A stretch of DNA of 64,000 nucleotides, taken from the NCBI RefSeq assembly GCF_002217355.1, contig NZ_MUHA01000004.1:41950-105949 (forward strand), written 5' to 3'. Origin of the DNA: Flavobacterium oncorhynchi (lineage in GTDB: Bacteria > Bacteroidota > Bacteroidia > Flavobacteriales > Flavobacteriaceae). The notes below the pieces were generated by a model. The model had not been told where the DNA came from and searched no databases. It saw only the letters and a list, made by a program, of their open reading frames with translations. Position numbers and translations under genes: made by a program. Shown here piece by piece: positions 26,051-35,261 of this stretch (the first letter of the stretch is position 1; every line of letters starts with the position of its first letter).

Positions 26051-26078
26051 AAAAGCAAGATGATGACATCTCGCTTTT
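26051..26078 (-). terminator. terminator after the M43 protease gene
   Basis: AAAAGC plus AGATG (26051-26062) pairs with CATCT plus GCTTTT (26067-26078) around a 4-nt loop with one mismatch. T-rich DNA follows on the minus strand. Confidence 0.75.
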
Positions 26079-26102
26079 TGTTTTGTAAATATGTTGTTTG
26101 TT

Positions 26103-27053
26103 TTAGATTCCAAAGGCCGCTCTTGGTCCTCCCGAAAGGAAAATAGCAGCCATTCTGCTTTTTTGTCCTTCTGAAAACATATACATGGCATTATCATCAA
26201 CATAATCCATATAATTCATTGTCATTTCTACAGGAGTTCCTGTGCATGTGCTGTAATGCGGATATGCTGGAACACCATAGTTTGCAGTATTGTGTGTTGG
26301 TGTATCGGTTACTAAATCACTTCCACAGCTTGCATCTCCCCAAATATGGCGTAAATTCATCCAATGACCCACTTCGTGAGTTCCGGTTCTGCCAAGGTTA
26401 AATGGTGCATTTGCCGCTCCGGATAAACCAAAATATCTAGAATCAATTACAACTCCGTCAGTTGCCGCAGCACCGCCGGGAAATTGTGCATAACCCAAAA
26501 TTCCGCCTCCAATTGCGCAAGACCATAAATTAAGTTTTGTGGTTGGAGAAGTTGGTGCAATACCGCCTTGAGCCGTTTTTTTCATAGCGTCATTTGTACC
26601 CCAAGAAGTTTTGGTTGTTGATTTTCTGATTACTTGATCTAAAACAAATGTAATTCCTATATTGGCTTTAACTCCTGAAAATAAAGCAGGAACATTTCCG
26701 TAGTCAGAATTTTGTGCATTAAAATCTTTGTTTAAAACATCGATTTGTGTTTGAATTTGTGCATTCGAAATATTCTGTGCTGCGGTTTTGTACAATACAT
26801 TCACAACAACAGGAATTTCGATTTTGCCATTCACTAAACGATTTGTAAGTAATTTTTGACTGGTAAAGGCTTCAATTTCATTCATCCTAATGGCTAACAT
26901 AGGATCTGCCTTTAATTGAGCGTCTAAAACTTCCTGAGAAGCACAAGCACGACGAGTTACGGCACTTGTATCTGAATTTGAGGATTCAGTTTGGTCGTTT
27001 TGACATGAAAACAGCACTAATGCTGTGATTGCGGTAATAATAACTTTTTTCAT
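26103..27053 (-). CDS. M43-family zinc metalloprotease lipoprotein
   Basis: This 316-residue metzincin-like protease of the pappalysin/ulilysin type has lipoprotein signal LVLFSC (Cys17). The zinc site HEVGHWMNLRH gives His226, Glu227, His230 and His236, and the Met-turn is MNYMDYVDD. It ends after a short helix with GPRAAFGI and carries no type 9 sorting domain, so it is anchored by lipid and not secreted by PorSS. It probably degrades extracellular or periplasmic proteins. It is monocistronic. Confidence 0.92.
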   Translation of the reverse strand: MKKVIITAITALVLFSCQNDQTESSNSDTSAVTRRACASQEVLDAQLKADPMLAIRMNEIEAFTSQKLLTNRLVNGKIEIPVVVNVLYKTAAQNISNAQIQTQIDVLNKDFNAQNSDYGNVPALFSGVKANIGITFVLDQVIRKSTTKTSWGTNDAMKKTAQGGIAPTSPTTKLNLWSCAIGGGILGYAQFPGGAAATDGVVIDSRYFGLSGAANAPFNLGRTGTHEVGHWMNLRHIWGDASCGSDLVTDTPTHNTANYGVPAYPHYSTCTGTPVEMTMNYMDYVDDNAMYMFSEGQKSRMAAIFLSGGPRAAFGI

Positions 27054-27211
27054 AATACTTGGGGTTTTTGTTATAAAAAATTAAATTTGGTTATTTATGT
27101 CGCAATTTTATAACAAAATGATGTTTTGACCAAAAAAATATAACAATTTTTTTGTCAGAATTTTACAAGCCCTTGTATAGTCTAGTTCTTACAAAAATGT
27201 TAAATATTTTT

Positions 27212-27706
27212 TTATGAAGTAAATTCGTATAAAGCTATACTTGCTGCTTGCACAACATTCATACTGCTGTTCTTTCCAAACATATTTATGTGCACAATTT
27301 GATGTGAAATTTTTAAAAGCTCATCAGAAATACCGTTAATTTCATTGCCGATAATAAGTGCAATTTTTTGGTTTTCAGGAATTTGAACTTCTTTTAAAGG
27401 TTTGCTGGTACTTGTGATTTCAAGTGAGATAATCTCGAAATTGTTTTCTTTTAGAAAAGTGATTAGGTCAGAAGTTTCTTCAATAATAGTATGGGGTACG
27501 TGAAGATGTGTGCTGCGTGAGGTTTTGTTTATTTTTCTTGGAGTTAAAGGAATATCCTTGCCTAAGAAAATAATGTTCTCAACTCCCAGAGCTTCACCAA
27601 TTCTAAAAAGTGAACCAATATTTTGCTGAAAATAAATATGATCGCAAACCAAAGTTATTGGAAAAGTTTTTCTTTCAAATTGGTTTTCTTCGTGAGTAAG
27701 CTGCAC
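27212..27706 (-). CDS. SpoU/TrmH-family RNA 2'-O-methyltransferase
   Basis: This 164-residue SPOUT protein has only the catalytic domain. The three knot motifs are visible: an N-terminal ENIIFLGKD region, LIIGNEINGISDELL (motif 2), and INMFGKNSSMNVVQAASIALYEF (motif 3). It methylates ribose 2'-OH in tRNA or rRNA; the target base is uncertain because the short form lacks an N-terminal substrate domain. It lies 10 nt downstream of the DUF4159 gene. Confidence 0.88.
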   Translation of the reverse strand: MQLTHEENQFERKTFPITLVCDHIYFQQNIGSLFRIGEALGVENIIFLGKDIPLTPRKINKTSRSTHLHVPHTIIEETSDLITFLKENNFEIISLEITSTSKPLKEVQIPENQKIALIIGNEINGISDELLKISHQIVHINMFGKNSSMNVVQAASIALYEFTS

Positions 27707-27716
27707 TTTTTAGTCT

Positions 27717-28355
27717 TTAATTGGTAAAAATATAGTTGATGATATTTGCGCCCATTTTTAGCGCTTTATCTCGAACATTTGCGGGATCATTATGTACTTC
27801 TGCATCTTCCCATCCGTCACCTAAATCGCATTCGTAAGTGTATAATAAAACTAATTTATTTTCGACGAAAATTCCAAAAGCCTGTGCGCGAGTTCCGTCA
27901 TGTTCATGAATTTTTGGAAGACCGTTTGGAAAAGGATAAGGTTTTTGAAAAATTGGATGATTGGCAGGAATTTCGATTAAATCATTATTTGGAAATATCT
28001 TTTTTATTTCCTTTCGAATATATTGATCCATTCCATAATTGTCATCAATATGTAAAAAACCTCCAGCAGTTAAGTAATTTCTAAGATTAGTAACATCAGA
28101 ATCGCTCAAAACTACATTTCCATGACCAGTCATATGAACAAATGGATACGAAAGCAAATCAGGATTACTAGGTTCAACCGTTGATGGTTTTGCTTTTATT
28201 CTAGTATTAATGTTCGCATTGCAAAATCGTATTAAGTTTGGAAGCGATGTTGGATTTGCATACCAATCGCCGCCGCCGCTGTATTTAAGCAAAGCAATTT
28301 CTTGAGAGAAAGAAGAGAAAGAAAAAAGTAATATTAAGTAGAATATTTTTTTCAT
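27717..28355 (-). CDS. DUF4159 domain protein, secreted
   Basis: This 212-residue protein has a signal peptide (1 to about 17, ending FSQ) and a single DUF4159 domain with the stretch LRNYLTAGGFLHIDDNYG. Family members resemble glutamine-amidotransferase-like folds and often sit with MoxR/BatA gene sets, but their function is unknown. Here the neighbours are RNA-modification genes instead. The MITE-like palindrome at 28399-28500 lies just upstream and may separate it from rsmE. Confidence 0.88.
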   Translation of the reverse strand: MKKIFYLILLFSFSSFSQEIALLKYSGGGDWYANPTSLPNLIRFCNANINTRIKAKPSTVEPSNPDLLSYPFVHMTGHGNVVLSDSDVTNLRNYLTAGGFLHIDDNYGMDQYIRKEIKKIFPNNDLIEIPANHPIFQKPYPFPNGLPKIHEHDGTRAQAFGIFVENKLVLLYTYECDLGDGWEDAEVHNDPANVRDKALKMGANIINYIFTN

Positions 28356-28398
28356 AATAGCAAATTATCGTATGATTTTCCTTTACTTACATGGCTTT

Positions 28399-28500
28399 TT
28401 GTCATTTCGACGAAGGAGAAATCTCCATAAGAAGCTCCATAACTATAAACCAATCTTTGTCGAGTTACTCGCGAAGATTTCTCCTTCGTCGAAATGACAA
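28399..28500. repeat. MITE-like element with perfect 26-bp inverted repeats
   Basis: TTGTCATTTCGACGAAGGAG plus AAATCT (28399-28424) is perfectly complementary to 28475-28500, with a 50-nt spacer containing the small palindrome CGAGTTACTCG. There is no open frame of its own. It starts 43 bp upstream of the DUF4159 start codon and ends 8 bp from the rsmE stop. It looks like a non-autonomous mobile or REP-type element. Confidence 0.85.
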
Positions 28501-28508
28501 GATAACGG

Positions 28509-29216
28509 TTAGACTTCATTAAAAAATACAACACTATGACAAGCTACAACGGCAGCAGTTTCAGTTCGTAATCGAGTATTTCCTAAAGTTACCGGTTGAA
28601 AGTTATTTTCAATAGCCAATGCAATTTCCTTATCCGAAAAATCGCCTTCAGGACCAATTAATAAAGTTACATCTTCGTTTGGTTTTAAGGCATCTTTCAA
28701 AGATCTTTTGTCTGTTTCCTCACAATGCGCGATGAATTGCAAACCTTTATTTTTTTGTTTAAGGAATTCTTTAAAAGAAACAGCATCATTTAGTTTTGGA
28801 AGAAAAGTTTCATTTGACTGCTTCATAGCCGATAAAATGATTTTTTCAAAACGCTCTAAGTTGATAACTTTTCGTTCAGAACGATCGCATATAATTGGCG
28901 TAATTTCCTGAATTCCAATTTCGGTGGCTTTTTCTAAAAACCATTCAAAACGATCATTCATTTTAGTTGGCGCAACAGCTAAATGTAAGCGGAATTTTGG
29001 TTCTGGAGATTTTTTTATAGAAAGTACTTCAACAATACATTTATTATCAGAAGCTAAAGTTATTTCGGTTTCAAACAATAAACCCGAACCGTTTGTAACA
29101 TGAAGAATATCCGAATCTTTCTTGCGTAAAACTTTTATAATATGTTTGCTTTCTTCTTTATCAAAAGAAAAACTTTTTGTTGTTTCGTCTATATCAGGAT
29201 TGTAAAATAACTGCAT
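28509..29216 (-). CDS. rsmE: 16S rRNA (uracil-1498-N3)-methyltransferase
   Basis: This 235-residue enzyme has an N-terminal PUA-like domain (MQLFYNPDID ... HIIKVLRKKDSDILHVTNG) and a C-terminal SPOUT domain with the knot motifs LLIGPEGDFSDKEIALA and LGNTRLRTETAAV. It methylates N3 of U1498 in the small-subunit rRNA. It begins 3 nt after tsaD, so the two are co-transcribed. Confidence 0.95.
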   Translation of the reverse strand: MQLFYNPDIDETTKSFSFDKEESKHIIKVLRKKDSDILHVTNGSGLLFETEITLASDNKCIVEVLSIKKSPEPKFRLHLAVAPTKMNDRFEWFLEKATEIGIQEITPIICDRSERKVINLERFEKIILSAMKQSNETFLPKLNDAVSFKEFLKQKNKGLQFIAHCEETDKRSLKDALKPNEDVTLLIGPEGDFSDKEIALAIENNFQPVTLGNTRLRTETAAVVACHSVVFFNEV

Positions 29217-29219
29217 AAT

Positions 29220-30242
29220 TTAAAATTGAATTCTCGCTTTTGAAACCACCGCAGAAGTTTCAAAACGTTTTGATAAGTATTTTTGATAACCTACAATTCC
29301 AATCATTGCAGCATTATCTGTGGTATATTCAAATTTTGGAACAAAAGTTTTCCAGCCGTATTTACTTTCACTTTCTTTAAGTCTGGTTCTAATACCTGAG
29401 TTTGCCGAAACACCTCCGCCAATTGCAATTTGTTTAATTCCTGTTTCTTTGACAGCAAGTTTTAATTTGTCCATCAAAATTTCAATAATGGTATATTGTA
29501 TTGAAGCACAAATATCATTAAGATTCTCTTCGATAAAATTTGGATTTTCAAGTTTATTCTTTTGAATAAAATATAAAATTGCCGTTTTTAATCCTGAGAA
29601 ACTAAAATCTAATCCCGGAACTTTTGGTTTGGTAAATGCAAATGCTTTTGGATTTCCTTCTTTGGCATATTTATCAATTAAAGGCCCGCCAGGATAAGGA
29701 AGACCAAGAATTTTGGCACTTTTATCAAAAGCTTCACCAACAGCATCATCAGTTGTTTCTCCGATAATTTCCATATCAAAAAAGCCGTTTACTTTTACAA
29801 TTTGAGTATGCCCGCCGCTGATTGTTAAAGCTAGAAATGGAAATTCTGGTTTATCAAAACCTTCTTCGTCTATAAAATGCGCCAAAATATGGGCATGCAT
29901 ATGGTTTACAGCAATTAACGGAATTTTTAACGCTAATGCTAACGATTTACTGAAAGAACTTCCAACCAATAATGATCCCATTAAGCCTGGGCCTTGTGTA
30001 AAAGCGATCGCAGTTAGCTGTTCTTTTTGTACATTTGCCTTACGAAGTGCAGCATCAATTACAGGCACAATATTTTGCTGATGCGCCCTCGAAGCTAACT
30101 CAGGAACAACACCGCCGTATTGGTTGTGAATTAACTGGTTCGCTACAACATTTGAGAGTACTTTGTCGTTATGTAAAACTGCGGCCGCAGTATCGTCGCA
30201 TGAACTTTCGATGGCAAGAATAAAAACCTCTGGATTTTGCAT
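29220..30242 (-). CDS. tsaD: tRNA threonylcarbamoyladenosine biosynthesis protein TsaD
   Basis: This 340-residue Kae1/YgjD ASKHA protein transfers threonylcarbamoyl from TC-AMP to A37 of ANN-decoding tRNAs, with TsaB and TsaE. Its start FILAIESSCDDTAAAVL, the segment VVPELASRAHQ and the metal-binding HMHAH are all intact, as is SGGHTQIV. The frame continues upstream to a TTG at 30275, but the ATG at 30242 starts right before the conserved N-terminus. It is divergent from tamB. Confidence 0.96.
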   Translation of the reverse strand: MQNPEVFILAIESSCDDTAAAVLHNDKVLSNVVANQLIHNQYGGVVPELASRAHQQNIVPVIDAALRKANVQKEQLTAIAFTQGPGLMGSLLVGSSFSKSLALALKIPLIAVNHMHAHILAHFIDEEGFDKPEFPFLALTISGGHTQIVKVNGFFDMEIIGETTDDAVGEAFDKSAKILGLPYPGGPLIDKYAKEGNPKAFAFTKPKVPGLDFSFSGLKTAILYFIQKNKLENPNFIEENLNDICASIQYTIIEILMDKLKLAVKETGIKQIAIGGGVSANSGIRTRLKESESKYGWKTFVPKFEYTTDNAAMIGIVGYQKYLSKRFETSAVVSKARIQF

Positions 30243-30395
30243 ATAAAGGCACAAATTTTGAATTATATTTGACAAATCAAATTTTCAATTTTCTTTGATT
30301 GTAAGGAGAAGCCAAAATTAAAGAATTTTTATCAAAACAGTCGTCCTTTGTCTGTTCAAAATAAATTAATACAAAAACAATAATAAAAAGCAGTT

Positions 30396-33300
30396 ATCAA
30401 ACGAATTAAGAAAATAGTATCCAGAACCCTGATTGGCTTAATTTTACTTTTGCTGGTACTTGCTATCACATTGTCGCTGCCTGTTGTACAAACAAAAATC
30501 GCACGATATATAACTGAAACTCTGAATACTGATTTTAAAACAAATATCAGTGTAGAGAAAACAGCAATCAATATTTTTGGCGGAGTAAAACTTAAAAAGG
30601 TCCTGATTTTAGATCATCATAAAAAGACTTTAATCTATTCTGATCTTATTACTACAGATATTTTAAGCATTAAAAGATTGCTTGACGGCGATTTAATTTT
30701 TGGAGATCTTCGTTTAACGGGTTTGATTTTTAATTTGAAAACCTATAAAAATGAAAATGAAAACAATATTAATAAGTTTATTAAATTGTTTGAAACGGGA
30801 AAAAAAACACCGAAATCTGATAAGCATTTTCTCTTAACAGCTCGAAATGCTTATATCACCAATGGTAATTTTTCGGTTATTGATGAAAATAAAAATACAC
30901 CAAGATTCCTGGATTTTAAAAAGCTGAATGCTTATATCAGTGATTTTAAGTTGTATGGTCCTGATGTAAATACCACTATTCATAGATTTTCCTTTTTAGA
31001 TCATCGAGGTTTATATGTTTCAAACTTTGCGGGTAAATTTAGTTATACCAAAAAACAAATAAAAGTTGAAAATTTAGCCATAAAAACAAAAAGGTCATGG
31101 ATTTATGGAAAAGCAATTTTAAATTATAAAATTACCGATTTTCTTGATTTTACAGATAAAGTTCAGTTTGATGTAGCTTTGGATTCGTCTTCGATTGCTT
31201 CAAACGATATTCGTTATTTTTATGACGGACTTGGAAAAAATCAGCATTTTAGAGTTAGAACTAAAATAAAAGGGCCTTTAAATAATCTGAATTTAAATCA
31301 TCTTAGACTTAGCGATTCTAATGGATCTAAAATTTTTGGAAATATTAATTTTAGAAATCTGTTAGGAAGCAAGACGCAAAAGTTTTCTATGAACGGAAAG
31401 TTCGATAAATTAATTTCAAGTTACGATAATCTAGTAGTTATACTTCCTGAGATTTTGGGTAAAAAACTGCCAAAAGAACTTAAAAAAATTGGTAAGTTCA
31501 ATATTGTCGGGAAAGCCAAAGTTTCGACTACAGATTTAGAAGCTGCTTTTAAAATGGCAACAGATCTTGGTAATGGTGTTGTCGATCTGCATATGAATAA
31601 TATGGATTTTATCGACAAAGCATCTTACTCAGGGAATATTGTACTAGATAATTTTAATGTAGGTGCATTATTAGACCGAAAAGATATTGGTAAAACAACA
31701 TTAAATATTGATGTTGATGGTGTAGGTTTTACAGAGAAATATTTAAATACTAAGATAAAAGGTGATATTGCAAAACTAGATTACAATAAGTACACCTATA
31801 ATAATATAGTGGTAAACGGGAATTTTAAATTGCCATATTATAAAGGACAGGTTTCTGTAAACGACCCAAATTTAAGTTTGACTTTTGACGGTATGGTCGA
31901 TTTAAGCAAACGTGAGAGTAAATATGATTTTCATATAAATGTAGAGAATGCCGATTTAAGAAAACTTAGGTTTGTAGACGATTCTATTTCTCATTTTCAA
32001 GGAGATGCCGTTGTCGAAGTTACAGGAAATTCAATTGAGAATCTTCAGGGGAATATTTTTATCAAAGATGCTGTTTATCAAAATCCAAAATCGACTTATA
32101 TTTTTGATGAAGTTACTATAAATTCTGGCTTTGATGAAAATAAGCTTCGTACTATAACAATTAATTCTACCGACGTTGTTGATGGAGAAATAGTAGGTAA
32201 ATTTCGTTTCGATCAGTTAGATAAATTGGTTATGAATTCCGTAGGAAGTTTATATACCAATTACAAGCCTTATAAAGTAAACAAAGGACAGTTTTTACGC
32301 TTTAATTTTCATGTATATAATAAGGTAGTTGAAATGCTGTATCCGGAAATGAAAATTGACTCGAGTACAGTTGTTCGTGGTAAAATTGATGCTGATCAAA
32401 ATGAGTTTAAATTTAAGTTTAATTCGCAGCAAATTACAGCGGCCAAAAATACTTTTGATAATATAAGAGTCAGCGTTGATAATAAAAATGCACTTTATAA
32501 TGCTTTCGTAGAACTAGACAGCATTAAAACGCCTTATTATAAAATACGCGACTTTAATTTAATTAACGTTACTGCAAAAGACACTTTGTTTGTAAGGTCT
32601 GAGTTTAAAGGAGGAGAAAAAGGAGAGGATTACTTTAATCTAGATTTGTTTCATACCATTGATAAAAACAAGAATAACATTGTTGGGATTAAGAAATCTG
32701 AAATGAAGTTCAAAGATTATCTATGGTATTTAAATGAAAATTCAGAAAAAGACAATCAGATCATTTTTGATCAGTTTTTCAAGAATTTTACCTTTGACAA
32801 TATAGTTTTGTCGCATGAAGATCAAAAAATTGATTTAAATGGGGTGATAAAAGGCAAAGACTATAAAGATCTGGTTCTGAATTTTGAAGATGTTGATATT
32901 AATAAGATTACGCCTTTAAATTCGAAGTTTGTATTTAATGGTAATTTGAACGGAAATATAAATTACAAGCAGAATAAAGATGTTTATCAACCCACCGCAA
33001 CAATTTCGATTGATAAGCTGAATCTAAATGAAATAGATTTAGGGACTTTAAAATTTGATATTGCTGGTGACGAAAGTTTTAGAAAGTTTACCATAAATTC
33101 TTCTATTGTAAATGGTTTTGCGGAGTCGTTTAGAGCAAATGGTACTTTTGCTATAGAAAATAAAGAAACTTTTTTAGATTTAAGTTTAAAGTTAGAAGGA
33201 TTTAACCTCGCGACTTTAGGAAAAGTTGGCGGTGATGTTTTGTCGAATGTACGAGGTACAGTTTCAGGAAATGCAGCAGTAGTTGGAAATTTGAAGAAAC

Positions 33301-34955
33301 CTGAAATCAACGGAAGACTTTATGTCGAAAAAGCAGGAATGACAATTCCGTACTTAAATACCGATTATGAACTTAGTGATCGAACTGTAATTGATTTAAC
33401 AGATGAGAAATTCTTGTTCAGAAACAATCAATTGACGGACACTAAATTTGGAACAAAAGGATTGCTTAATGGAACAATTGAGCATCATAATTTTGGAGAT
33501 TGGAAACTAGATTTAACCATAACTTCTAAACGTTTATTGGCGCTGGATACAAAAGACAGCGAAGATGCGGCGTATTTTGGAACAGCTTTTATAAACGGAA
33601 CTGCAAGTATAAAAGGCCCTGTAGATGGTTTGTTTATTAAAGTAGACGCTAAATCTGAAAAAGGCACCGAAGTCAAAATTCCTATAAACAATTCGCAAAG
33701 CGTAGGAGAAAGCAGCTGGATTCATTTTGTGACACCAAAAGAAAAGTACAATTTAGAAAATGGTATTGTCGAAAGAGTAAAAAACTACAACGGATTAGAG
33801 TTGGAGTTTGATTTTGATATTACACCAGATGCTGAGGTTGAAGTAATTCTAGATCGAAATTCCGGCCATGGTATGAAAGGGAAAGGTTATGGATCGCTGT
33901 TGTTTAAGATTAATACTCTTGGTAAGTTTAATATGTGGGGAGATTTCCAGGCATACGAAGGAACTTATAATTTTAAATACGGCGGTTTAATCGATAAAAA
34001 ATTCTCTGTTAAAAAAGGAGGATCTATTATTTGGGAAGGAAACCCAATGAAAGCGCAGTTGAATCTTGAAGCGGTTTATAAAACATCAGCAAATCCTGCG
34101 GTATTGCTTGATAATACCTCTTCATTTAATAAAAAAGTACCAGTAGAAGTAGTTATTGGTTTAAGAGGAGATTTAGCAAGCCCAGAGCCTAATTTTGATA
34201 TTCAGTTTCCATCAGTAAGTAACGTGCTAAAATCTGAAATTCAATATAAGTTAGATGATAAAGATATTCGTCAAACACAAGCGCTTTATTTATTGTCTAC
34301 AGGTTCGTTTATGAGTACAGACGGATTTAGCCAAGGTGATTTATCTGGAACGTTGACAGAAACCGCTTCGAGTTTATTAGGCGGAATTATAAAATCAGAC
34401 AATGATAAGGTTAATATCGATTTAAATTATATTTCTGCAGATAAAAGGCTGGGGCAAGAAGCTGATGGTCAGTTTGTAGCTAATATATCTTCTCAGATCA
34501 ACGAAAGAATTACAATTAATGGTAAATTAGGAGTGCCGGTTGGTGGTGTTAATGAATCTGCAATTGTAGGTGATATTGAAATTTTATATCGAGTGAATGA
34601 TGACGGATCAATGAATCTTCGTTTGTTTAATAAGGAGAATGATATTAATTATATCGGGCAGGGAATTGGTTATACACAAGGAGTTGGTATTTCGTACGAA
34701 GTCGATTTTGATACTTTTAGCGAATTAGTAAACAAAATGTTTAAAAATCATAAATTAGAACGAGCCATTAAAAACTCTGATGATTTTCAAGATTCTAATT
34801 TAAATCCTGACTTTGTTAATTTTACCAACAAAAAAGAATCAGAGAAGAATAAGAAAGAAGCTGAAAAAGATAAAAAGAAATCTCAAAAAGAAGAAGAGAA
34901 AAAAACACAGCCTAAAAATAACAGTGAAGGATTAATTCCTGATAACGATTTTTAG
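30396..34955 (+). CDS. tamB: translocation and assembly module protein TamB (DUF490)
   Basis: This giant inner-membrane-anchored periplasmic protein links to the outer membrane and takes part in outer-membrane protein or lipid transport. It has an N-terminal helix, long repetitive beta-rich AsmA/TamB-type segments, the conserved C-terminal DUF490 domain (about the last 450 residues), and a highly charged Lys/Glu tail. The canonical start codon nearest the beginning is TTG at 30450, but it would cut the membrane helix. In frame upstream, back to the stop at 30384, the codons read AVIKRIKKIVSRTLIGLILL, a good positively charged anchor with no ATG, GTG or TTG. I place the start at the ATC at 30396 (1519 residues); the 5' end is uncertain. 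Confidence 0.85.
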   Translation: MKRIKKIVSRTLIGLILLLLVLAITLSLPVVQTKIARYITETLNTDFKTNISVEKTAINIFGGVKLKKVLILDHHKKTLIYSDLITTDILSIKRLLDGDLIFGDLRLTGLIFNLKTYKNENENNINKFIKLFETGKKTPKSDKHFLLTARNAYITNGNFSVIDENKNTPRFLDFKKLNAYISDFKLYGPDVNTTIHRFSFLDHRGLYVSNFAGKFSYTKKQIKVENLAIKTKRSWIYGKAILNYKITDFLDFTDKVQFDVALDSSSIASNDIRYFYDGLGKNQHFRVRTKIKGPLNNLNLNHLRLSDSNGSKIFGNINFRNLLGSKTQKFSMNGKFDKLISSYDNLVVILPEILGKKLPKELKKIGKFNIVGKAKVSTTDLEAAFKMATDLGNGVVDLHMNNMDFIDKASYSGNIVLDNFNVGALLDRKDIGKTTLNIDVDGVGFTEKYLNTKIKGDIAKLDYNKYTYNNIVVNGNFKLPYYKGQVSVNDPNLSLTFDGMVDLSKRESKYDFHINVENADLRKLRFVDDSISHFQGDAVVEVTGNSIENLQGNIFIKDAVYQNPKSTYIFDEVTINSGFDENKLRTITINSTDVVDGEIVGKFRFDQLDKLVMNSVGSLYTNYKPYKVNKGQFLRFNFHVYNKVVEMLYPEMKIDSSTVVRGKIDADQNEFKFKFNSQQITAAKNTFDNIRVSVDNKNALYNAFVELDSIKTPYYKIRDFNLINVTAKDTLFVRSEFKGGEKGEDYFNLDLFHTIDKNKNNIVGIKKSEMKFKDYLWYLNENSEKDNQIIFDQFFKNFTFDNIVLSHEDQKIDLNGVIKGKDYKDLVLNFEDVDINKITPLNSKFVFNGNLNGNINYKQNKDVYQPTATISIDKLNLNEIDLGTLKFDIAGDESFRKFTINSSIVNGFAESFRANGTFAIENKETFLDLSLKLEGFNLATLGKVGGDVLSNVRGTVSGNAAVVGNLKKPEINGRLYVEKAGMTIPYLNTDYELSDRTVIDLTDEKFLFRNNQLTDTKFGTKGLLNGTIEHHNFGDWKLDLTITSKRLLALDTKDSEDAAYFGTAFINGTASIKGPVDGLFIKVDAKSEKGTEVKIPINNSQSVGESSWIHFVTPKEKYNLENGIVERVKNYNGLELEFDFDITPDAEVEVILDRNSGHGMKGKGYGSLLFKINTLGKFNMWGDFQAYEGTYNFKYGGLIDKKFSVKKGGSIIWEGNPMKAQLNLEAVYKTSANPAVLLDNTSSFNKKVPVEVVIGLRGDLASPEPNFDIQFPSVSNVLKSEIQYKLDDKDIRQTQALYLLSTGSFMSTDGFSQGDLSGTLTETASSLLGGIIKSDNDKVNIDLNYISADKRLGQEADGQFVANISSQINERITINGKLGVPVGGVNESAIVGDIEILYRVNDDGSMNLRLFNKENDINYIGQGIGYTQGVGISYEVDFDTFSELVNKMFKNHKLERAIKNSDDFQDSNLNPDFVNFTNKKESEKNKKEAEKDKKKSQKEEEKKTQPKNNSEGLIPDNDF

Positions 34956-35261
34956 ATGATTGTTAAAAAAATGCTATTTCAACCCATTATTTATATAATG
35001 GGTTTTTTTATGCGTATTTTAGACAATTAATAATTTTTCAGCTTAATACAGTTTATGTGTTTTTTGTAACACTTCATTTGGCTATTGTTAGTTTTAAAGA
35101 ATTAATTAAAAAAAGAGAGTTTTATTATTTTAAATGAAATTTTTCCAGTCAAAAAACTTATTAACGAAAACGTTTGAATTTAACATATTTTACTAATTTA
35201 TAATAAACAGAACCTGAAAAGTGGTGAATGTTTGCTAATTTTACACTTTAATACTTAAATA
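34956..35261. other. intergenic stretch between tamB and pfkA
   Basis: The 306 bases hold the tamB terminator and then AT-rich DNA. TAATTTTA at about 35236 is a partial -7 box ahead of pfkA. No small frame or RNA gene was recognised. Confidence 0.5.
34981..35009 (+). terminator. tamB: terminator after tamB
   Basis: AACCCATTAT (34981-34990) pairs perfectly with ATAATGGGTT (34995-35004) around a 4-nt loop, and a T run follows. Confidence 0.85.

Noticed and set aside
27746..28084. 112-residue rightward frame
   Set aside because: It is antisense to the DUF4159 gene, which has a signal peptide and a known domain.
28352..28534. 60-residue leftward frame across the MITE-like repeat
   Set aside because: It lies almost wholly inside the inverted repeat and spacer and has no domain or promoter.
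32987..33310. 107-residue leftward frame inside tamB
   Set aside because: It is a shadow of the repetitive TamB coding region and has no own signals.
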